Assembly (NCBI GenBank): GCA_964236445.1
Contig: CAXSDR010000033.1
Span: forward strand, 1-33,725
Direction of reading: 5' to 3'
Source of the DNA: CAXSDR01 sp964236445
Lineage (GTDB): Bacteria; Actinomycetota; Actinomycetes; Motilibacterales; Motilibacteraceae
DNA: 33,725 bases
Positions 17,370 through 25,996 of this stretch are shown one piece after another; the first letter of the stretch is position 1; each line of letters starts with the position of its first letter. A model generated the notes under the pieces. That model did no database searches and was not told the origin of the DNA. It saw only the letters and a program-made list of their open reading frames with translations. The position numbers and the translations under genes were made by a program.

Positions 17370-18533
17370 ATGATCGTGCTGGAGCGCGTCTCCAAGCGCT
17401 ATCCCGACGGCACCGTCGCCGTCGCCGAGCTCGACCTCACGGTCGGACGCGGGGAGCTGATCGCCCTGGTCGGGCCGTCGGGCTGCGGCAAGACGACCAC
17501 GCTCAAGATGGTCAACCGCCTGGTCGAGCCGACCAGCGGGCGCATCGTCATCAACGGGGTGGACGTCACACACGGCGACGCGGTCAAGCTGCGCCAGCGC
17601 ATCGGCTACGTCATCCAGAACGTCGGGCTGTTCCCCCACCGCACGGTGCTCGAGAACACCGCCACCGTGCCCGCACTGCTGGGCTGGGACCGCAGCCGGG
17701 CGCGGACCCGCGCAGCGGAGCTGCTCGAGCTGGTCGGTCTCGACCCCGCGACCTACGCCGACCGCTATCCCCACCAGCTGTCAGGCGGCCAGCGCCAGCG
17801 TGTGGGCGTCGCCCGCGCCCTTGCCGCCGACCCGCCCGTGCTGCTCATGGACGAGCCGTTCGGCGCCGTCGACCCGGTGGTGCGTGAGCATCTGCAGGAC
17901 GAGTTCCTGCGCCTGCAGTGCGAGGTGCAGAAGACCGTGATGCTCGTGACGCACGACATCGAGGAGGCGGTGCGGCTCGGCGACCGCATCGCGGTGTTCT
18001 CCCAGGGCGGGCACATCGAGCAGCTCGACACGCCGGCGACCATTCTCGGGTCCCCCGCCAACGACACGGTGTCGGCGTTCGTCGGGGCCGATCGCGGCCT
18101 CAAGCGGCTCTCCGTGACGCCCATCGAGCTCGCTGACCTCGAGCACCCGCCCGTGGTCGGCATCGACGACCGGCTGGCGGCCGCGTCGCACGCCTTGCAG
18201 GGGAGCGGGTCGGCCGTGTCACGCTGGGGCGTGGTGCTCGACGAGGACGGCACGCTGCGCGGCTGGGTACGCGCGGACCAGCTCGTCGGCGATGCGACGG
18301 TGCGCGAGCGCGTACGCCGCATGGAGGCGTGGGTGCCGGTCGGCGCGTCTCTCAAGCAGGCGTTCCAGGCGATGCTCGCCCACGACGCCGGGTGGGTCGC
18401 GGTGCTCGACGGCGACCGCTACCTCGGCGTCCTCACCCCGCGCACGCTGCACGTCGCGCTGCGCCGCAGCGTGGATGCGGCAGCCGGCGGGAGCGAGCTC
18501 GACCTGGCCTCAGACGTGATTCCTGCGGTGTGA
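17370..18533 (+). CDS. Osmoprotectant ABC transporter ATP-binding protein with C-terminal CBS region
   Basis: This is the ATPase that powers the betaine-type importer; it is OpuCA/ProV-like. From ATG 17370 the product has 387 residues and begins MIVLERVSKRYPDG, the usual family start, with GGGGA just upstream. A second ATG at 17340 adds 10 residues and has a GAGGGAAGGG site; it would overlap the divergent permease start by 7 bases. Walker A GPSGCGKT is at 35-42, signature LSGGQ at 137-141, Walker B LLMDE at 158-162 and the switch His at 195. Residues about 250-370 resemble tandem CBS domains, which in OpuA sense ionic strength or a nucleotide. The gene is divergent from its permeases, which is less usual than one operon. 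Confidence 0.92.
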   Translation: MIVLERVSKRYPDGTVAVAELDLTVGRGELIALVGPSGCGKTTTLKMVNRLVEPTSGRIVINGVDVTHGDAVKLRQRIGYVIQNVGLFPHRTVLENTATVPALLGWDRSRARTRAAELLELVGLDPATYADRYPHQLSGGQRQRVGVARALAADPPVLLMDEPFGAVDPVVREHLQDEFLRLQCEVQKTVMLVTHDIEEAVRLGDRIAVFSQGGHIEQLDTPATILGSPANDTVSAFVGADRGLKRLSVTPIELADLEHPPVVGIDDRLAAASHALQGSGSAVSRWGVVLDEDGTLRGWVRADQLVGDATVRERVRRMEAWVPVGASLKQAFQAMLAHDAGWVAVLDGDRYLGVLTPRTLHVALRRSVDAAAGGSELDLASDVIPAV

Positions 18534-18562
18534 GCTCCGCGCGGCATGTCACGAGCACCTTT

Positions 18563-18581
18563 CGGTCTGCTCTTGAGACCG
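18563..18581. terminator. Candidate bidirectional terminator between the ABC ATPase and DUF3180 genes
   Basis: CGGTCT (18563-18568) and AGACCG (18576-18581) form a 6-bp stem with a 7-base loop. It lies in the 61-base gap between two convergent stop codons. Position supports the role; there is no U tract. Confidence 0.4.
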
Positions 18582-18594
18582 GCTGAACGGGCAG

Positions 18595-19125
18595 TCAGGT
18601 GCCGAGCGGTCCTTCGGGATCGTCCGGCAGCCGCAGCGACCGCTCCAGGAGCAGGCCCGCGAGAACGAGCAGCAGCGCGGCGAATGCCGTGATGCCCGAG
18701 TCGATGAGCCGCTCGTGTCGCAGGGGCGCGCCGGCCCCGGGCACGAGCAGGGCGGCATAGCCCCCGTAGGCACCGGTGATCAGTGAGCCGGCGTGTGAGC
18801 ATGCCTTGGCGAGGCCGAGGCCACGCGCGGCCGCGAGCGGGTCGAGCGGCCGCGCGCCACGCGCATCGGGGTCGGGTCGCGTGCCGCCGGCCCGCCGCAG
18901 CTCGCCGAGCCGGCGATGCCACGCGCGCGCGGTCACGGCCACGCCCCCTGCGATCGCGAGCAGGCCCACGGGCAGCGACCACGGCACGGCGAACTCGGGT
19001 CCCGAGAGCGCGTCGACGCTGCGGGCGTCGATGACGTGCAGCACCGTCCAGACGACGAGGCCGGCGCCCAGCGCGAGAAGCAGGAGGCGCCACAGCGAGG
19101 TGGCGGGGACCGTCGGCTGCTTCAC
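18595..19125 (-). CDS. DUF3180 membrane protein
   Basis: A 176-residue membrane protein of unknown function, like Rv3605c, which follows folK in Mycobacterium as here. The GTG at 19123-19125 overlaps the folB-folK stop as GTGA. Four hydrophobic helices are visible: LWRLLLLALGAGLVVWTVL, PWSLPVGLLAIAGGVAVTA, a weaker one around GSLITGAYGGYAALLV, and ITAFAALLLVLAGLLLE. Between helices 2 and 3 lies a polar loop ending in LDPLAAARGLGLAKACSHAG, the conserved family stretch. It is the last gene of the ftsH-fol set. A role in folate metabolism is not implied by sequence. Confidence 0.87.
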   Translation of the reverse strand: MKQPTVPATSLWRLLLLALGAGLVVWTVLHVIDARSVDALSGPEFAVPWSLPVGLLAIAGGVAVTARAWHRRLGELRRAGGTRPDPDARGARPLDPLAAARGLGLAKACSHAGSLITGAYGGYAALLVPGAGAPLRHERLIDSGITAFAALLLVLAGLLLERSLRLPDDPEGPLGT

Positions 19126-20018
19126 CAGACGCTCCCCCGCACGTTGCCGGCCTCGGGCAGCACCAGGGCGAGGTCGTCGCGGCGGAGCAGCGACTGACGC
19201 TGCGGGGCCGGCAGTGCTGCGAGCGCGGCCGCGACCGGTCCGACGCCCGGCAGCACCGCCGCGGGATCGACGTCGAGCCACGGCACCAGCACGAAGGGGC
19301 GGCTTGCGGCACCCGGGTGCGGCAGGGTCAGCCGCTCGGTGCGCAGCAGCCGGGCACCGAAGCAGACGAGGTCGATGTCGAGCGTGCGCGGCCCCCACCG
19401 CTCCGCGCGTACGCGACCGAAAGCGGCCTCGACACCATGGGCGTGCTCGAGCAGGGTCGCGGGCTCGGACTCGGTCGCCAAGAGCGCCACGGCGTTGAGG
19501 TAGTCGGGCTGCGGGGGACCCATGGGCGGCGTCTCGTAGACCGGGGAGACCGCGTGCACGGTCGTCCCGGGCAGCGATGCCAGCCCGAACAGCGCACCCT
19601 GCATGGCCGCCCGCCGGTCACCGAGGTTGGCACCGAGCGCCACGACCACAGCGGACGTACGCCGCCGCACCACCGTCACGGTCACGTCCGAGAACGGCAC
19701 GGTCACCGGTGCCTGCGGCTTGTGCACGACCACCTCGACGGCGCGCACCCGGGCGTCGCGCAGGCACAGCGTGGCGATCTGGTCCGCGAGCCGCTCGAGA
19801 AGCGCCACCGGCTCGGCCTCGACGAGGGCCACGACGTCGCACGCCAGGGTGCCGTAGTCGATGGTGTCGGCCAGGTCGTCCGAGGCCGCAGCGCGCGAGA
19901 CGTCGACGCGCAGCGCCACGTCGACCACGAACTCCTGGCCCTGGTCGCGCTCGAAGTCGAACACACCGTGCCGCCCGAAGGCGCGCAGGCCCGTGACGGC
20001 GATCGAGTCGGTGATCAC
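19122..20018 (-). CDS. folBK: Bifunctional dihydroneopterin aldolase / HPPK (FolB-FolK fusion)
   Basis: Two consecutive folate enzymes are joined in one frame with no stop and almost no linker. The start is GTG 20016-20018, overlapping the folP stop as GTGA; the product has 298 residues. Residues 1-121 are FolB (dihydroneopterin to 6-hydroxymethyl-dihydropterin): HGVFDFE with Glu23, DTIDYG with Tyr55, and VHKPQAP with Lys100, the expected active-site residues. Residues 123-298 are FolK (pyrophosphorylation of that product with ATP): VVVALGANLGDRR, SPVYETPPMGPPQPDYLNA and the signature RWGPRTLDIDLV. In Mycobacterium the two genes are separate. A FolB-FolK fusion is known elsewhere (pneumococcal SulD). 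A frameshift artefact is unlikely because both parts are complete. Confidence 0.93.
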   Translation of the reverse strand: MITDSIAVTGLRAFGRHGVFDFERDQGQEFVVDVALRVDVSRAAASDDLADTIDYGTLACDVVALVEAEPVALLERLADQIATLCLRDARVRAVEVVVHKPQAPVTVPFSDVTVTVVRRRTSAVVVALGANLGDRRAAMQGALFGLASLPGTTVHAVSPVYETPPMGPPQPDYLNAVALLATESEPATLLEHAHGVEAAFGRVRAERWGPRTLDIDLVCFGARLLRTERLTLPHPGAASRPFVLVPWLDVDPAAVLPGVGPVAAALAALPAPQRQSLLRRDDLALVLPEAGNVRGSVW

Positions 20019-20872
20019 GGCGCTCCCCGCAGACGCGTGAGGGCGGCAACCACCTCGACAGCATCGCGGCTCGCCCTCGGCTCGTGCACGCGCACTCCCC
20101 ACGCCCCCGCCGCCGCCGAGAGCGCAGTCAGCGCCGCCGTGGCGTCGTCGCGCTGCTCCGGCGGCCGTGGCGCTCCGGGCGGGCCCAGCAGCGACCCGAG
20201 GAACCGCTTGCGCGAAGCCCCGACCAGCACGGGGTAGCCCTCGGCACACAGCAGGTCGAGGTGCGCCAGCAGCGCCCAGTTGTGCGCGGCGTCCTTGGCG
20301 AACCCCAGGCCGGGGTCGAGGACCACGCGCTCGGGGCGCACCCCCGCGGCGAGCGCGGCGGCCACGCGGTCGAGCAGCTCACGGCGTACGTCGGGAACGA
20401 CGTCGTCGTAGACCGCGAGCGCACCCATGCGGTCCGCGTGGCCACGCCAGTGCATGACGACGAACGGCACCTCGGCCGCGGCGACGACGTCGAGCATGCC
20501 GGGGTCGGACTGGCCACCGGACACGTCGTTGACCAGCCGCGCACCCACCTCGAGCGCTGCGGAGGCGGTGGCCGCGTTCATCGTGTCGATGCTCACGGCG
20601 ATGCCGGCGGCGGTCAGCGAGCGGATCACCGGCAGCACCCGGCGCTGCTCCTCGCGGGCGTCGACCCGCGACGCGCCCGGCCGGGTGGACTCCCCACCGA
20701 CGTCGACGAGATCGGCTCCCGCATCCACCAGGTCGCGTCCTCGTTTCACTGCGGCCGAGGTGTCGAGCCAGCGGCCGCCGTCGCTGAAGCTGTCGGGGGT
20801 GACGTTGAGGACGGCCATGACGACGGCGCGCCCACCGCCCCAGCCCGCCACCGGCCCGGGAAGCACCGTCAT
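20015..20872 (-). CDS. folP: Dihydropteroate synthase
   Basis: FolP condenses hydroxymethyl-dihydropterin pyrophosphate with p-aminobenzoate and is the sulfonamide target. The 285-residue product starts at ATG 20870-20872, overlapping the folE stop as ATGA. Family blocks are clear: AVLNVTPDSFSDGGRW, DLVDVGGESTRPGA, VSIDTMNA, ARLVNDVSGGQSDP and VLDPGLGFAKDAAHNW. The late VLVGASRKRFLGSLLG carries the SRK(R)F signature. The gene lies directly between folE and the FolB-FolK fusion, so four pathway steps are encoded in order. Confidence 0.97.
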   Translation of the reverse strand: MTVLPGPVAGWGGGRAVVMAVLNVTPDSFSDGGRWLDTSAAVKRGRDLVDAGADLVDVGGESTRPGASRVDAREEQRRVLPVIRSLTAAGIAVSIDTMNAATASAALEVGARLVNDVSGGQSDPGMLDVVAAAEVPFVVMHWRGHADRMGALAVYDDVVPDVRRELLDRVAAALAAGVRPERVVLDPGLGFAKDAAHNWALLAHLDLLCAEGYPVLVGASRKRFLGSLLGPPGAPRPPEQRDDATAALTALSAAAGAWGVRVHEPRASRDAVEVVAALTRLRGAP

Positions 20873-21477
20873 CGACCGAGGATCAGACTCATGGCCTCGG
20901 CGCGCGTCGCGGCGTCACGCAGCTGGCCACGCACGGCGCTCGTGATCGTCTTGGCCCCCGGCTTGCGCACGCCCCGGGTCGTCATGCACGTGTGCTCGGC
21001 CTCGAGGACCACGATCACGCCACGGGGCTGCAGCACGCGCACGAGCGACTCCGCCACCTGCGTCGTCAGACGCTCCTGGATCTGCGGGCGACGCGCATAG
21101 ACCTCGACGAGGCGCGCGAGCTTGGACAAGCCCGTGACGCGACCGTCCGCGCCAGGGATGTAGCCGACATGGGCGAGACCGGAGAACGGGAGCAGGTGGT
21201 GCTCGCACGCGCTGGTCAGCGAGATGTCCTTGACCAGCACCAGCTCGTCGTGGTCGAGCTCGAAGGTCGTGGCGAGCACGTCCTCGGGCTCGAGCCACAG
21301 ACCGGCGAAGAGCTCGCGGTAGGCCCGGGCCACCCGGGCGGGGGTGTCACGCAGGCCGTCGCGGTCGGGATCCTCACCGATGCCGATGAGGATCTCGCGC
21401 ACCCCGGCGCGCACCCGCGCCTCGTCATAGGGCGCGGCCTCACACCCCGGAACGACGTCCGGCCCGTCGCCCAGCAC
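20869..21477 (-). CDS. folE: GTP cyclohydrolase I
   Basis: FolE opens GTP to dihydroneopterin triphosphate, the first step of folate synthesis. I used GTG 21475-21477, which follows AGGAG closely and lies 7 bases after the ftsH stop; the product has 202 residues. A longer frame upstream is the ftsH 3' end read out of phase. Catalytic-core segments are visible: EDPDRDGLRDTPARVARAY, VKDISLTSACEHHLLPF with the zinc Cys and His residues, and GLSKLARLVEVYARRPQIQERLT. The second zinc Cys is in EAEHTCMTTRG. It is translationally close to ftsH and coupled to folP. Confidence 0.96.
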   Translation of the reverse strand: MLGDGPDVVPGCEAAPYDEARVRAGVREILIGIGEDPDRDGLRDTPARVARAYRELFAGLWLEPEDVLATTFELDHDELVLVKDISLTSACEHHLLPFSGLAHVGYIPGADGRVTGLSKLARLVEVYARRPQIQERLTTQVAESLVRVLQPRGVIVVLEAEHTCMTTRGVRKPGAKTITSAVRGQLRDAATRAEAMSLILGR

Positions 21478-21484
21478 GGGCTCC

Positions 21485-23512
21485 TCAGCTCTCAGGGGAC
21501 GGCAGTGGCGAGTCGGGGATGTCGGTCGGAGCGCCGAGGCCCATCGAGTGCTCGCTGTTGCCGTTGAGCGACGCAAGGGACTGGCCGTTGGCGACGAGCT
21601 CGCGCTCCTTGGGAGTGAGCACGGGACCGGCGCCCGGGCTGAACTTCGGCGAGCCGGTCCACGAGGGCCGCGGCGGGCTCTTGCGAACGTTGCTGAAGAC
21701 CTCCGCGATGGCCGCCTTGTCGAGCGTCTCCTTGTCGAGCAGCTCGAGCACCAGGTTGTCGAGGATGTCGCGGTTCTCCACGAGAATGGCCCAGGCCTCC
21801 TCGTGGGCGACCTCGATCAGCCCGCGGACCTCGTTGTCGACGGCCGCCGCGACCGACTCGGAGTAGTCGCGCTGGTGACCGGCGTTCATGCCCATGAACG
21901 GCTCCCCGGCGCTCTCGCCCAGCTTGATCGCGCCGAGGCGCTGCGTCATGCCGTATTGCGTGACCATCGCGCGCGCGACGCTCGTGGCCTTCTCGATGTC
22001 GTTGGCCGCCCCGGTCGTCGGGTCGGCGAAGACCAGCTCCTCGGCCGCACGGCCACCGAGCATGTAGGCGAGCTGGTCGAGCATCTCGTTGCGGGTGGTG
22101 GAGTATTTGTCGTCCTCCGGCAGCACCATCGTGTAGCCGAGGGCGCGGCCGCGCGGCAGGATCGTGACCTTGTGCACCGGGTCGGAGTTGTTGAGTGCCG
22201 CGGCGACGAGGGCGTGGCCACCCTCGTGATAGGCGGTGAGCTTCTTCTCGCGCTCGGCCATGATGCGCGTGCGCTTCTGCGGGCCGGCCACGACGCGGTC
22301 GATCGCCTCGTCCATCGCATTGGAGTCGATCTGCTTGCGGTCGTTGCGGGCGGTCAGCAGCGCCGCCTCGTTGAGCACGTTGGCCAGATCGGCACCGGTG
22401 AAGCCGGGGGTGCGACGCGCCACGGCCCGCAGGTCGACCTCGCTCGCCAGCGGCTTGCCGGTCGCGTGCACCTGCAGGATGCGGTGCCGTCCGTTGAGAT
22501 CGGGCCGGTCGACCGAGATCTGGCGGTCGAAGCGACCGGGGCGCAGGAGGGCGGGATCGAGGATGTCGGGGCGGTTCGTCGCGGCGATCAGGATCACGCC
22601 GCCCTTGACGTCGAAGCCGTCCATCTCGACGAGCAGCTGGTTCAGCGTCTGCTCGCGCTCGTCATGACCGCCACCCATGCCCGCACCGCGGTGGCGTCCC
22701 ACGGCGTCGATCTCGTCGATGAACACGATGGCCGGGGCGTTGGCCTTGGCCTGCTCGAACAGGTCACGCACCCGTGAGGCACCGACACCGACGAACATCT
22801 CGACGAAGTCGGAGCCGGAGATCGAATAGAACGGCACTCCCGCCTCGCCGGCGACGGCACGCGCGAGCAGGGTCTTGCCGGTTCCCGGGGCGCCGTAGAG
22901 GAGCACCCCCTTGGGGATCTTCGCGCCGATCGCCTGGAACTTGGCCGGGTTCTCCAGGAACTCCTTGATCTCTTGGAGCTCCTCCACCGCCTCGTCAGCA
23001 CCGGCGACGTCGGCGAACGTCGTCTTGGGCGTGTCCTTGCTGACGACCTTGGCCTTGGACTTGCCGAAGTTCATGACCCGCGAGCTGCCGCCCTGCATCT
23101 GGTTCATGAAGAACAGGAAGAAGACCAGCAGCAGCGCGATGGGCAGCACGGTCAGCAGCAGACCGACCAACCAGCTCTGGTGCTGCACGACGACGGTCCA
23201 GCCGTGCACGGGCGGGTGGTCGGTGAGCAGCTGGGTGATGTCCTGCTGCTGTCCCGCGACGTAGTCGGTGCGCAGGTGGTCGGACTTCTTGATCTTCGAC
23301 GCGCCCGGCTTCAGCGTCAGCTCGAGGCGCTGGTCGCGGTCGACCAGCTTGGCACTGTCGACCTGATCGGTGCTGATCTGCGCCAGCGCCACAGACGTGT
23401 CGACATGTGTCGGGGCTCCGGCAGAGGACGCGATCTTGCTGACGAGGAGGACGGCGATGACGGCGGCAAGGACCCAGAACACGGGTCCGCGGAGGTAGCG
23501 CTTGAGATCCAT
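21485..23512 (-). CDS. ftsH: ATP-dependent zinc metalloprotease FtsH
   Basis: FtsH is a membrane-bound AAA+ protease that removes damaged membrane and some soluble proteins. From ATG 23510-23512 (MDLKRYLRGPVFWVL) it has 675 residues. The first membrane helix is about residues 11-26 and the second 113-136, enclosing an external domain. Walker A GAPGTGKT is at 207-214 and Walker B VFIDEID at 263-269. The second region of homology is NRPDILDPALLRPGRFD, and the zinc site is HEGGH at 429-433. The C-terminal tail after about residue 620 is Pro/Ser-rich. A candidate promoter (TACGGT about 50 bases upstream on the minus strand) lies in the 117-base gap before it. It heads the folate gene set, as in Mycobacterium. 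Confidence 0.97.
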   Translation of the reverse strand: MDLKRYLRGPVFWVLAAVIAVLLVSKIASSAGAPTHVDTSVALAQISTDQVDSAKLVDRDQRLELTLKPGASKIKKSDHLRTDYVAGQQQDITQLLTDHPPVHGWTVVVQHQSWLVGLLLTVLPIALLLVFFLFFMNQMQGGSSRVMNFGKSKAKVVSKDTPKTTFADVAGADEAVEELQEIKEFLENPAKFQAIGAKIPKGVLLYGAPGTGKTLLARAVAGEAGVPFYSISGSDFVEMFVGVGASRVRDLFEQAKANAPAIVFIDEIDAVGRHRGAGMGGGHDEREQTLNQLLVEMDGFDVKGGVILIAATNRPDILDPALLRPGRFDRQISVDRPDLNGRHRILQVHATGKPLASEVDLRAVARRTPGFTGADLANVLNEAALLTARNDRKQIDSNAMDEAIDRVVAGPQKRTRIMAEREKKLTAYHEGGHALVAAALNNSDPVHKVTILPRGRALGYTMVLPEDDKYSTTRNEMLDQLAYMLGGRAAEELVFADPTTGAANDIEKATSVARAMVTQYGMTQRLGAIKLGESAGEPFMGMNAGHQRDYSESVAAAVDNEVRGLIEVAHEEAWAILVENRDILDNLVLELLDKETLDKAAIAEVFSNVRKSPPRPSWTGSPKFSPGAGPVLTPKERELVANGQSLASLNGNSEHSMGLGAPTDIPDSPLPSPES

Positions 23513-23629
23513 GAAGCGCGGGGTGGAAGCCCCGTCCCCCTTTGCGAGCGGACGACTGGTCGCTCGACCGTACACCGGCTTTTGCGTGCTCGCAGTCTGC
23601 CCCGGGACTCCGTGCGAGGTGCTGCCGCC

Positions 23630-25996
23630 TCAGTCGGCCTGGAGCAGCACGCGCTGCTGTCCCGCGACCTCACGCGAGGCCCCGACACCACCGACAGCAC
23701 CGACCGCCATGGCGTTCACGATCCCCACGGGAACAGCGGCGGGAGCCGGCTGCGGGCGGCCGTAGAGCCAGCCCTGCGCGACCTTGCAGCCCATGGCCCG
23801 CAGCGCGTGGGCCTGGACGGCCGTCTCGACGCCCTCGGCGATGACGCCGAGGCCCAGCGCGTGCGCCATGGCGAGGATCGCCCGGACCAGCGCCTCATCG
23901 TCGCGGCTGGTGCCCAGCCCGTCGACGAAGCTCTTGTCGATCTTCACCGTCGACACCGGGAGCCGCTTGAGATAGCCCAGGGCGGAGTAGCCGGTGCCGA
24001 AGTCGTCGACCGCGATCGAGACCCCCAACGCCCTGATCGCGGTCAAGGCGATCTCGGTGACGGGGGTGTCGTCGACCAGGGCGTACTCCGTCAGCTCCAG
24101 GCACAGGGCGTCGCCCGGCAGGCCTGCGGCGACGAGCGCGTCAGCGACGGTGGACGGGAAGTTGGCGTCGCGCATCTGACGTGCCGAGACGTTCACGGCG
24201 ACATAGACCGAGGGGTCGTCCTCGCGCCAGACGCGGACCTGGCGCAGCGCCTCGTTGAGCACCCACGCCCCGATGGGCACGATCAGCCAGGTGTCCTCGG
24301 CGACCGCGATGAAGTCGGCCGGCCCGATCATGCCCTTCTCGGGGTGGCGCCAGCGCAGCAGCGCCTCGTAGCCCAGGGTCGTCCCGTCGGTCATCCGCAC
24401 GACAGGCTGGTAGTGCAGCTCGAAGTGCTGCTGGTCCAGCGCGTTGCGCAGGCCGGTCTCGTGCTCGATGCGCTGACGCGAGGCCTCGCGCAGTGACTCG
24501 TCGAAGACGGCGGCCCGGTTGCGGCCCGCCGCCTTCGCCTTGTACATCGCCGCGTCGGCGTCGCGCAGCAGCGTCTCGCCGTCGACGACGCCGCCACCGG
24601 TCGCGCCGGTCGAGCGGGCGATGCCGATGCTCGGCGACACGAACACCGGCCCGGTGGACAGCTGGAACGGGTCGGCGAAGGCGACGAGCAGCCGGTCGGC
24701 GAGCCCCTCGCCGCTCGCGGCGTCGAGGTGGCGTGAGACGACCACGAACTCGTCCCCGCCGAGGCGCGCGACGAAGTCGTCCTCGCGGACCGCCTCGCGT
24801 ACGCGCACGGCGGCGGCGATCAGCAGCTCGTCACCGACCCCATGGCCATAGCTGTCGTTGATCAGCTTGAAGCCGTCGAGGTCGAGGAACAGCAGGCTCA
24901 CCCGCTCGCCGCGCTGGTTGCCCGTCGCGAGTTCGACGCGCATCACCTCGTTGAGTGCCAGGCGGTTGGGCAGGCCGGTGAGCTCGTCGTGCCCGGCCCG
25001 GTGGTGGGCGAGCTGTTCGCTGCGCGCATAGCCGTTGATCGCCTGGGCCGTGCGGTGCAGCACGATCGCAGTGAGGGCGGCAGCGAGCACCGCACGCACC
25101 ACCCGGTCGAGCATCGTCTGCGCCGGGACGAGCAGGAGCAGCAGCGACGGAGCGAGCAGCGCAACGCCGACCCCTGCCAGGCGGCCTCGGCTCCAACTGC
25201 CGATACGCCCGGGCTGGGGCCGGGACAGCCGCTCGGCCGAGGGATGCAGGACCGCGGCGCCCATGAAGCCGAACGCGAGGATATAGAGCGCGTCGGCGTA
25301 GTCCGTGAGCGGCCAGCCACCGACCAGGCGCTCGTTCGAGCTCAGCGTGATGGAGACGGCGTACTGCACGTCGCCGAGCAGGATCAGCGTGAGGCTCGAG
25401 AGGAAGAGCCAGAACGCCGGGAAACGCGTGAACCGCAGCAGCGCCAGCCGCACCATGAGCAGCAGCAGCACCACGTCGAGCACGGGATAGAGCGCGTACA
25501 TCGCACGACGAGGCCCGCTGACGGAGGAGATTCCGAGCGTCGGCACGAGCAGCAGCGCCCACGCGGCGAGCGAGGCGCCGACAGCGACGAGCATCGCGTC
25601 GGAGAGCGACCACGTGCGCACGCTGCTCGAGGACCTCAGCCACGAGAGCAGGGCGACGCAGGCAGCCACATAGCCCAGCACCGAGAGGATGTCGGGAACG
25701 GCGCTGAACTCCCCGTGCAGCGACAGCGACCTGCTCACCGAGCCGCCGAGAAAGAGACCCGCCGCCGCGAAGATCCACCACCACGGCCGCCGGTCCGTCG
25801 CATTGAGCCGCCACAGGCCGAGAGCCACGCCGACCAGGCAGCTGACACCGGCGAAGGCGAACGCCGCGGAGCGCACCTCGGCGTCGAGGTCGAAGAAGTA
25901 GAGCAACGCATCGGCGAGCGCGAACGCCGGCAGGAGATAGGCGACGACGTCACGCTGACGCCGCCGCCTGGCCATGACGAGCGCGGCGGTGATCAC
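23630..25996 (-). CDS. Membrane GGDEF-EAL protein, cyclic-di-GMP synthase/phosphodiesterase
   Basis: The product has about ten hydrophobic helices in residues 1-330, a sensor region I cannot assign to a named family. A GGDEF domain (about 345-505) and an EAL domain (about 520-770) follow. GGDEF is intact (RLGGDEF), and REDD five residues before it forms the inhibitory RxxD site. EAL residues are also intact: YEALLRW, VNVSARQ, LELTEYAL, VDDFGTGYS, VKIDKSF, IAEGVET and AQGWLYGRP. Both activities are therefore possible. I used GTG 25994-25996 (788 residues, GGGG upstream); ATG 25973-25975 (781 residues) is the alternative, and the true start is uncertain. It lies between ftsH and hpt, outside the usual conserved gene order, divergent from the arginine decarboxylase. 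Confidence 0.92.
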   Translation of the reverse strand: MITAALVMARRRRQRDVVAYLLPAFALADALLYFFDLDAEVRSAAFAFAGVSCLVGVALGLWRLNATDRRPWWWIFAAAGLFLGGSVSRSLSLHGEFSAVPDILSVLGYVAACVALLSWLRSSSSVRTWSLSDAMLVAVGASLAAWALLLVPTLGISSVSGPRRAMYALYPVLDVVLLLLMVRLALLRFTRFPAFWLFLSSLTLILLGDVQYAVSITLSSNERLVGGWPLTDYADALYILAFGFMGAAVLHPSAERLSRPQPGRIGSWSRGRLAGVGVALLAPSLLLLLVPAQTMLDRVVRAVLAAALTAIVLHRTAQAINGYARSEQLAHHRAGHDELTGLPNRLALNEVMRVELATGNQRGERVSLLFLDLDGFKLINDSYGHGVGDELLIAAAVRVREAVREDDFVARLGGDEFVVVSRHLDAASGEGLADRLLVAFADPFQLSTGPVFVSPSIGIARSTGATGGGVVDGETLLRDADAAMYKAKAAGRNRAAVFDESLREASRQRIEHETGLRNALDQQHFELHYQPVVRMTDGTTLGYEALLRWRHPEKGMIGPADFIAVAEDTWLIVPIGAWVLNEALRQVRVWREDDPSVYVAVNVSARQMRDANFPSTVADALVAAGLPGDALCLELTEYALVDDTPVTEIALTAIRALGVSIAVDDFGTGYSALGYLKRLPVSTVKIDKSFVDGLGTSRDDEALVRAILAMAHALGLGVIAEGVETAVQAHALRAMGCKVAQGWLYGRPQPAPAAVPVGIVNAMAVGAVGGVGASREVAGQQRVLLQAD

